Shown: positions 1-6,576 of the stretch, piece by piece
Layout: each line of letters opens with the position of its first letter
Position numbering within the stretch: position 1 is the first letter of the stretch
Assembly: GCF_000611645.1 (NCBI RefSeq)
Contig: NW_014012206.1
Span: 1 to 14,331, forward strand
DNA: 14,331 nucleotides
Direction: 5' to 3'
Source of the DNA: Monoraphidium neglectum
Taxonomy: Eukaryota > Chlorophyta > Chlorophyceae > Sphaeropleales > Selenastraceae
Notes under the pieces: generated by a model
What the model saw: only the letters and a program-made list of their open reading frames with translations
Databases searched by the model: none
Told to the model about the DNA's origin: nothing
Position numbers and translations under genes: made by a program

Positions 1-13
1 CCCCCACCCCCAC

Positions 14-355
14 CTGAATGCCCTCCAGCAGCCGCCCCGCCAGCCCCTCCCGCACCGCATGCGGCTTCACCACCGCCACCGCCGACCCCGCGTCGCATGC
101 GCCGCAGCGCCCGACCGAAGCGCGGCCCGGACCAAAGAAGAACGCCAGCTCGCGCGCGGCCGCGGCCGGGGAGTCGGAGCCGTGGGCAGCGTTACGCGTG
201 ACGTCAGAGCCGAACGCCGCCCTGCGGGCGGTTGAGGGCAGGGGGTGCGCACTTGGCATCTGCTGACGGCACACGGGCCTCCAGTGCTGTCACTCAGTTG
301 CAAGAAGAAAATACATGCAGGATTTAACATTGAACCATCACCAGCAGCAGCAGCT

Positions 356-452
<97 letters not shown>

Positions 453-1878
453 GTCGTGCCCAGCCGCTGCGGCCCACCCCGCCTGCCCGCCTGTCTGCCC
501 GCCACACCGGATGCTGCCTGGTGCCTCTGCGCGCGCCCGCGCCGGGTCCGTGGGCCCCAGCAGCGCCCGCCAGGTGGCGATGGCGGCGGGGCCGACCAGC
601 TCCATCGCCACCACGGGGCCGCCGGTGACGTAGGAGACCAGCTGCCCTCGCGCATGCGGTGGCGCGGCAGTGTTCCAAGTTAGCGAGTTTGTCATGAGGC
701 GGCAGGCTTGACCACATCTCTGAGGCAGCGTTGTTGATAACTCATTCAGCTGCGTGCACATGCGCTTGGCCCCAACGCCCCCCACTGCCGCGTGCTTCCG
801 CACCAGCCGACGCCCGCGGCCCCTGCATCCGGCGCGCGCCCCCGCCGCACCTTTTCGAAATAGGGCGCGTCAGCGTGTGCAGCATAGAACTCCTGGGCAT
901 CACCCCGCGAGAGCCGCGCCATGCGTACATTGGCGACCTGCGGCACGCGCACACACACGCGCGTGTGTGGCAGTGCAAGCGCGTGTTTGACGTTTTTGAC
1001 CAGCAACCCGGACAACAAGCGAGAGCTTGCTGGGATGCCTGCAGCTGCCGCGTGGCGCTGCCCCGCCCGCCGCCCTTCACGCGCTTACGGGCGCGGCTGC
1101 CCACCTGCAGACCGCTGCCACCAACCGCCTGCAGTATCTTGCCGGTATGCCGCACCGCGTCGGGCTTTACCATGGCCAGCGTGCTGCGGCGCAGAGGGCG
1201 GCGAGGCGCAGGGGCGCAACTCGCGCAATTTTCTTCCTGGCAGTGCGACTCGGCGCCCTGACCTGCAGTATACTGCAGTATAACCCGCGCGGCCGCCTGC
1301 CTGTTCTATGGTCCCGTTGGCTCAAGACGCCGGCTGCGGCGCGCAGCGCGCCTCACCGCTCCGCGCGCGCCTCAACCGCCCGCCGCGTGGCGTCGTCCCC
1401 AAAGTCAGTCACGCGCAGCTGCCGCGCGTACACCGTCACGACCGCGCCCGGGAACAGCTGCTCCGCCGCCAGGCCGTCGTATTTGATGCGCTTCAAAAAG
1501 TGGCGGCGATTCTTGACGTCAAACTGCGTGCGCACGGCGGCGCGTGCACGCGCAGGCAGGTGTTGGGGGCGTGCATGCGTGGGGCCCAGCTGGTGTGGCG
1601 GCGGCGGTTGCACTTGGCGGTCAACTGTGTTGTGTGACCAGTGACTACACTACTGCGGCATGCGATGGCCTCACCATCTCCACCTCGCCCGTGTCTGGAT
1701 AGTAGAATAGCTGGTAGCGCCACAGCACCCCTGCGCGCCCGCAGGCGTGATGACGCAGACTTGAGGCGATCGCTGCCCGGGCGTGGCCGGACAACAATTC
1801 GGGAGCACCTTGGATACCTTCAGCCTCACCTGAGTTAGGATCGAGCCAGTCCGCAATGAAAGCAAGGCGCGAGGCCAT
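14..1878 (-). CDS. NME7: NME7-like protein (DM10 domain plus nucleoside diphosphate kinase domains), 5' part
   Basis: Exons on the minus strand are 1878-1830, 1730-1675, 1523-1357, 1183-1105, 937-851, 641-508 and 221-14. The last ends at a GTGGGG donor, so the gene continues off the left edge. They encode 260 residues. Residues 3-91 form a DM10 domain (FIADWLDP, RYQLFYYPDTGEVEM, FLKRIKYDGL, VYARQLRVTDFGD). The first NDK domain runs from about 92 to 220 and keeps the active-site set: K97 in VKPDA, the Tyr of EFYAAH, Arg/Thr in WRALLGPTDP, Arg in GSIR, and N201/H204 in RNAAHGSDS. The second NDK domain opens at VKPHA (K243). NME7 is known as a ciliary microtubule inner protein and gamma-tubulin complex partner (FAP67 in Chlamydomonas). 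The start at 1878 matches the family N-terminus; an in-frame ATG at 1923 would add 15 residues and is less likely. Confidence 0.93.
342..449. repeat. (CAG)4-CTG-(CAG)31 trinucleotide tract in an NME7 intron
   Basis: On the plus strand there are four CAG units, one CTG interruption at 354-356, then 31 uninterrupted CAG units (357-449). It lies inside the 507-222 intron of the minus-strand NME7 gene, so the pre-mRNA carries (CUG)31. The long poly-Gln, poly-Ala, poly-Ser, poly-Leu and poly-Cys open frames across it are by-products of the repeat and are not proteins. Confidence 0.97.
943..969. repeat. Alternating purine-pyrimidine tract with an 18-base palindrome
   Basis: Bases 943-969 alternate purine and pyrimidine without a break. 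Within them 952-969 is a perfect palindrome (CACACACGCGCGTGTGTG). The composition favours Z-DNA or a cruciform or hairpin. It sits in the 1104-938 intron of NME7, three bases from the CAG acceptor (940-938), where a pyrimidine tract would normally be. Confidence 0.85.
1263..1278. repeat. 16-base perfect palindrome CTGCAGTATACTGCAG
   Basis: It is self-complementary along its whole length, centred between 1270 and 1271, and overlaps a short direct repeat of TGCAGTATA. It lies in the 1356-1184 intron of NME7. No function can be assigned. Confidence 0.8.
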
Positions 1879-2334
1879 TTCTGCTAGGGTGCCGCTGACC
1901 GTGCTGATTGACCGGGCCACCAATCGGCGAGTCTGATGAGCAGCCTTAATTCTCGCGCAAAGAGTGTTTATTTGAGGGACTCCTGATGGGCGGCACCGTG
2001 ATCTGCAAAATTAGTGCACCGCTGGGTGACGCTGCTGACGATTTTCTTTACGACCTGTCGAGCATGCAGCTCTTGTACCGTAGGAAGTTTGACAGGTTCT
2101 GCGCCTTGGCACTCTTGACGCCAGCATGGTCTCTCTGTGCTGGCGAGCCAAGTGCCATCAAGGAGAGCATTTTCATACAGCTGCACCATCCCTCGCCCAC
2201 ACCCAGTGGCTTTGCAAGAGTCTGCTGCACGCGTGCCCAGCTTTGTCTTTCAACCCACCACCTCAATCCCATCGCCCTGCCACGGCAAGAATTCATTTGA
2301 TCATTTACAGCGTCGCGGGGCCGCGCGCCGCTGC
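1879..2334. other. Intergenic: NME7 upstream region and RPL26 3' region
   Basis: These 456 bases separate two minus-strand genes. The right end holds the short RPL26 3' UTR with its TGTAA signal. The left end must hold the NME7 5' UTR and promoter; a CCAAT pentamer on the plus strand at 1920-1924 is the only box-like element I noticed, and it is weak evidence. Several frames stay open, including 1986-2300 plus (104 codons) and 2296-2048 minus. None matches a family I know or shows the strong GC-ending codon use of the neighbouring genes. Confidence 0.6.
2305..2309 (-). terminator. TGTAA poly(A) signal of RPL26
   Basis: On the minus strand TGTAA begins 25 bases after the TAA stop of RPL26. 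TGTAA is the usual polyadenylation signal of chlorophyte algae, normally 10-30 bases before the cleavage site. This predicts a very short 3' UTR, as expected for a highly expressed ribosomal protein gene. Confidence 0.7.
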
Positions 2335-3819
2335 TTAGTCCACGGTCTGCATGGCCTGCACCTCCTGCTCGGTGAACTTGCCCTTGTCGCCGCCGCGGCC
2401 GGCCGCCTTGCGCTCCAGCAGCGCGCGGCGGTCCTTGTCCAGCTTGAGCTTGGTGATGACCACCTTGCTGGGGTCGATGCCCACAGACACGGTGGCGCCT
2501 TGGGAGGGCGGGGAACGGTGGCGAAGGACCAAAGGCGGGTCAGCGCGTGATGCCGCGAGCGGCTGCGTCCGCACCGGGGCCTGCCGCTGACGTACCAACC
2601 CAGCCCCACATGCCTTCAGCTGGCCGCAGACCCAGCGCATCCAGCCCGAGCGTGACAAGTGTCGTGTATGTTGCACACCCCAGCCGTGCTCGGCAACTGC
2701 TGTCGTGCGCGCAGCCCCTCGCCCGCGGGTGCAGCGGCGCCTTCAAGCCGTCGCGCGCCGCGCGCAGGGCTGCGGCTCACCGTTGACCTTCTCCCGCGTG
2801 ATGCGCTCGATGTGGATGACCCACTTCTTGCGGTACACAGTGGTCACCTTGCCCTCACGGCCCTACGGTTGGATCGACGCGGGAAGAGGTGGAGGCCGGC
2901 AGGCATCATGCATCAGGGTGCCGCGGGTCCCCCAGTGCTGGCGGAACGCACTGACATCGCGCTCGCGCCCAGCCGCAAGAACCCTGCCGTCGCCCAGGTG
3001 TAGCACCCTTGCCGCCCACTGCTCGTCCTGTGACTGCCGGCGATATGGTCGCCTGGGCTGCTGACCGCCTGGACACTAACTTTGCTGCCGTTTGAAAGCG
3101 CTGAAAGGGCAGAGACCAGTACGACATTTAGGCACCCGCCCAGCGCGCCGCCACTGTCGAGTGATGCTGCTGCACAGCTGCGGCAGGCCCGGCCTCAACA
3201 CAGGGGCCGCTGGGCACCGCCGCCACCACGCCAGGCCGTCCAAGAACCACACACAACGCACCTTGAAGGTGCCGCGGACGACCTGCACCTCGTCGTCCTT
3301 GCGGATCGGCACGGCCTTGACCTGCGCACGCACACAAAAGGGCGCGCACACACATGGCAGCGACCGGTAAGTCCGGTTCCCGGTGTGGCTGCGTGCCGGG
3401 TTTCTTGCCTAAAACTACTCGTATGTAACTGCGTGCCTGCGCATGGCCACAAGCTTCCAAAGCTGCGCATTGCTATTGCTCCTGGGCGCTCCCGCCCGCT
3501 GCAGCGCCGCTGCCGTCGCTGCCGCCGCTGCTCACGTTGTACTTCTGCTTCAGCTCCGCGTTGAGCGGGGAGCTCATAAGCTTCCGCCGCACATTGGAAG
3601 GCGCGGAGAAGTGAGCCTGCAAGCGGGGCGAGGCGGCCAGTTTGATCGCTCAGTGTGCTCGGCGGCCATGCCTCTCTTTGCCCTGCGCCCACGAGCCTGG
3701 ACAGTGGCGCCTATAACTCCTTAAAGCCTCAAGCACATGACCCAGGCCACCCAGGCGCCACACTGCACCTTGCGACTCTTCCTCCTCGAGCTGGAGACCG
3801 CCGAGGAAAACTTGGCCAT
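2335..3819 (-). CDS. RPL26: Large-subunit ribosomal protein L26 (uL24), cytosolic
   Basis: Five exons on the minus strand: 3819-3769, 3616-3536, 3321-3262, 2862-2781 and 2498-2335, giving 145 residues and a TAA stop at 2337-2335. This is the normal length for the family. Recognisable blocks are the basic N-terminus ([16 protein letters not shown]), [14 protein letters not shown], the KOW region at about 49-83 ([17 protein letters not shown], then [20 protein letters not shown]), [25 protein letters not shown] and a lysine-rich tail ending QTVD. uL24 binds 23S-like rRNA near the peptide exit tunnel. The ATG lies in a good context (CAAAATGG). The first residues, MAKFSSAV, differ from the usual MKxNP start of plant L26. 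Two acceptors are not CAG: TAG before exon 4 and AAG before exon 5. The gene is divergent from the membrane-protein gene at 4181. Confidence 0.97.
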
Positions 3820-4180
3820 TTTGGCCGGAATGACCTATCTGGTGAGGTGTCCGACCCGGGAAAAGGGCTGTGCATGCGCCGGGAGGCTGGTTTGGCGCGG
3901 CACAGCACAAGTGTCTGCGCAGCTTCAAGGGTTCTCTGACCTTTGTGAGTTGCCTATGCGCCTTACATATCAAAAAAACTTCCTTTTCTTGCTCTGCTTG
4001 AGCCTACTCGTGCGTCTGCGTGATCTGATCGCCTCGAGACTTGTTTGCGATCGCTGGTGTGACCTGCAGCGCGTCAACAACCTTCAAACCAGCTCACCAC
4101 AATTTCATCCGAGTGATAGGCGCTCAGAGGCAGCACTCTTTTTGCGCACGCCCGACCGTTGCAGCAGAGCACGAGCAGTG
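3820..4180. promoter_or_regulatory. Divergent intergenic region between RPL26 and the membrane-protein gene
   Basis: These 361 bases lie between two start codons facing away from each other, so they should contain both promoters and 5' UTRs. An A/T-rich patch at 3965-3990 (including a run of seven A) stands out from the GC-rich surroundings. No TATA box or known motif can be assigned with confidence. The frame of the plus-strand gene stays open upstream to ATGs at 3737 and 3956, so a longer N-terminus cannot be excluded. Confidence 0.5.
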
Positions 4181-5487
4181 ATGGCGGGCCTGCGGGCAGG
4201 CCCTTCGGAGCGCATCGCCGGGCTTTCCTTCCTGTTGTTCACTCTGATGCAGGTGCCAAACCTGAACGCTGAGGCAGTGCTGGAACGCTGTGCCAAAACG
4301 GGAGCTCTCATTGCAACAGCTGCCACCCATGTGACAGCCACCGCCCCATTGTAACCGCCTGCCACAACCACGCGCTTTGCAGGTGCCATACTTTGCGATG
4401 CGGAACACCACCATAGCGGGTTGGTCAAGCATGGTGCTGCTGTCGCCGTTGCAGGTGCGGTGGCGTACGCACACTGCTCGTGCGCAGTACAGGCCAGCAG
4501 TGTCAAACGATGGAGGGTCGATGCAATAACACCTCATCATGGCTTCGCCCTGGGCCAGCAGCAGTATCAAGCAGTGGTAGCGACCGGCAATAGCAGCTGC
4601 CGCATTCCCAGACGACAGCACAGCAAGCAACAGCCGCAGAGGCCAGAAACCGCCCTCCATTTGCAGCCGCTCGCTGCTGTCAACGGCCCTCCACCCCCAA
4701 ATCGCTTCCCGCCCGTGACAGATCACTGCGGCCACAATCGCGTCACGCTTCCCCGAGGCCGCCCCGGCCGCCGAGGCCGCCCTCCTCCCCGGCGCCTGGG
4801 CGCGCGAGGCTCTCACCCCGCTCGTCCGCTGCAAGTTCACCACCCAGGGCGGGCCCTGCGAGCGCGAGCGGCGCCTTCTCTTCGACTTTGACCGCGTCAA
4901 GCGCCGCGTGCAGCTGCCGTCGCTGGTCGCCCTCGTAGAGTCCAAGGATTTCGCCCCCGGCTCCGACGGGCTGACGGCTGGCGCGGCGCTGATCACGCTG
5001 TCCGCGGCGCTGTCTCTGGTGGTGACCGTCAAGTCCGCCGTTGCGGGGTTTGTGTTCATGGCGCTGGGCATAATCCAGGGGTCGCATGAGCCACTGGCGC
5101 CGGGCGTGCTGGTCGCCTTCCTGTGCGTCTACTCGGGCTTTGGCCTGGGCGAGGGTCGCGAGCGGCGGCAGGCCGCTAAGGACCGGGAGCGGCGCGAGCT
5201 GCGGCAGGCGGCGCGCGGGGGTGGCGGGGCGGTGGCGTCGGGCAGCTCCAAGGCAGACAAGGTGCGGGGGCTGGCGCGGGGCTTGGGGGCAGGCTGCTGC
5301 ACTGCGTATCGCATGGGGCTTGGAGTAAGGCGCTTGCTGTAGTGTAGACGTCAGGCCGCCAGTTGGACATTGCACCATTGTTGCGAACAACCATTCCCTT
5401 GTCCCCATTGGTGCGCCTGCTTCCACGCCTGCGCCTCCACAGGTCACTCCTGCCAAGGGCAAGGCATCCAAGACTCGGAGAGCTTGA
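4181..5487 (+). CDS. Unrecognised multi-pass membrane protein
   Basis: The proposed exons are 4181-4252, 4383-4454, 4722-5261 and 5443-5487 (TGA), all joined in phase 0, giving 242 residues. I do not recognise the family. Visible features: hydrophobic segments near residues 13-31 (AGLSFLLFTLMQVPYFAM), 36-56 (AGWSSMVLLSPLQITAATIA), about 133-168 (LITLSAALSLVV, then AVAGFVFMALGII) and 178-192 (LVAFLCVYSGFGLG). Between the second and third lies a soluble part with two cysteines (VRCKFTTQGGPCERERR). After the last comes a highly charged stretch (GEGRERRQAAKDRERRELRQ) and a basic tail (VTPAKGKASKTRRA). GC-ending codons dominate, as in the neighbours. The 3' acceptor CTCCACAG at 5442 is good; without that splice the frame runs to 5342 and ends GVRRLL. 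The large third exon is secure; the first exon and start are inferred, and an upstream exon with an organelle-targeting peptide is possible. Confidence 0.62.
4248..4388 (+). repeat. 11-base direct repeats bounding an intron (TGCAGGTGCCA)
   Basis: TGCAGGTGCCA occurs at 4248-4258 across the proposed donor and again at 4378-4388 across the acceptor. The copies are 130 bases apart, exactly the length of the intron 4253-4382. Duplicated splice-site sequence is what intron gain by insertion with target-site duplication leaves behind. Confidence 0.6.
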
Positions 5488-5554
5488 GAAGCACTTTGAT
5501 GGCAGCGTCAACAGGTGGTTCAACTGTTATATATGGGATTTGGAAGGAACAGTC

Positions 5555-5582
5555 TGTAGCTGTTGTAGGCGTGCTGTTGTAG
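5555..5582 (+). terminator. Cluster of three TGTAG pentamers, possible variant poly(A) signals
   Basis: TGTAG occurs at 5555-5559, 5564-5568 and 5578-5582, about 70-95 bases after the membrane-protein stop codon. No TGTAA is present near that stop. One-base variants of TGTAA can serve as poly(A) signals in green algae, so these are candidates only. Confidence 0.3.
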
Positions 5583-5823
5583 CTGTGTTGAGTGGCGCTG
5601 GACGCACTTGCCTTGTATTCAGTGGAGCCGCGGAGACATGTGTTAATGTGTGTATCATGTGATTGAAGGCATCAAAAGGGCCCTATGACGCAAGCTGTTG
5701 ATGATTACAGACTGAGGGCAGCGCTGACGAAAGCAGGGCAGCGCAGACAGCAGCAGCAAATGGAGTGTTGCGCTGCCACCTGATGGCCGCAGCAGCACTC
5801 ACTGCTGATACAACGGCGTCGAT

Positions 5824-6126
5824 TAGGCGCGCTCCAAATTGGCACGCAGGAAGGCGTCTCGCACCCAATAGACCTGGAGCGGTGCTGACAGCGTTGAAGG
5901 GGCACAAAGGTGCAGATGCTGCGGCGCAATCACAGCGCCACCGCGCATGCCCGTCCATCCTCGGCAGGGCAGGCGCTGCTGCAGCCACTCAGCATCTAAG
6001 ACAAAGCACGGGGTGGTGTGCAAGTGTGTGTACAGCGCACACCGCTTCCGCGTCTAGTGCGCCAGGATCCACGCCAGCCTGGGCGGCCTGCCACTGCTGC
6101 GGCGGCGCTGTCCAGGCTGGACACAT
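5824..6126 (-). other. Doubtful small minus-strand gene candidate
   Basis: On the minus strand a TATAAAAAAA element (6141-6132) is followed by an ATG at 6126 and an open frame of 45 codons. An acceptor-like CTTTGTCTTAG lies near 5996, and another, ACCGCTCCAG, ends at 5875. The latter precedes a frame reading VYWVRDAFLRANLERA and a TAA at 5826-5824; TGTAA follows at 5709-5705. The parts have the right order for a short spliced gene, but the joins are not forced by any known family. The TATA element is only a few bases from the first ATG, which is too close for normal use. It could equally be part of the 3' flank of the serine decarboxylase gene. Confidence 0.2.
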
Positions 6127-6576
6127 GGCTGTTTTTTTATAGGTCGTCTAAAAACGCAAAGACAATGGGCCGCTCTCACAAGGATGCACCCAGACATCTT
6201 TGCTGATGCCGTCGAAGCGAGAGGAAAGCGTGTAGGCGACAGCGCCCCACGAGCAGCGGAAAAAGGGTACAAAAACAAAAGTCAAGGGGCTTGCGCAGCA
6301 GCAGTGGCGAGGATCACCTGCTGACGCGGCGCAGACGGAGGCACGTAAGCGCACGCCCGACAGGACACGCCAGGGCGGCGGCACAGGCGGGCCGCAGGGG
6401 CCGCCCCCTCCGCAGGCTCACGGGAACGAGGGAGGGCGACGGCCCCAAAGGAAGAGCCTGGGCAGCTGCCCGCTGCCACGCGACGCCGCTTGGCACCAGC
6501 GACCGCGGGCTCCACGGCGTCGCAGCGTGTGTGTTGGGCGCTAGCTGATGCACAGTTATCAAGCAGGCCGCACGGC

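Larger units (their letters stand above)
5488..6576. other. Convergent intergenic region
   Basis: This lies between the stop of the plus-strand membrane-protein gene and the stop of the minus-strand serine decarboxylase. It should hold both 3' UTRs. No recognisable gene is seen. A doubtful small minus-strand candidate at 5824-6126 is described separately. Many short open frames exist, as expected at this GC content. Confidence 0.6.

Noticed and set aside
315..683. Open frames with long homopolymers (poly-Gln, poly-Ala, poly-Leu, poly-Cys) across 324-803 on both strands
   Set aside because: They come from the CAG/CTG tract inside an NME7 intron. The real exons on either side (641-508 and 221-14) are in phase with each other without it.
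1986..2300. 104-codon plus-strand open frame and two long minus-strand frames in the NME7/RPL26 gap
   Set aside because: No known family, third-position GC only about 50-70%, and competing frames on both strands look equally protein-like; best treated as chance frames.
4124..5071. 315-codon minus-strand open frame
   Set aside because: It is the antisense of the membrane-protein exons, has no recognisable domain and lacks a family match; a shadow of GC-biased coding DNA.
5262..5342. Unspliced C-terminus of the membrane protein, ending GVRRLL
   Set aside because: A GTGCGG donor at 5262 and a good CTCCACAG acceptor at 5442 join in phase to a short basic tail and stop, consistent with the other introns. 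Kept only as an alternative.
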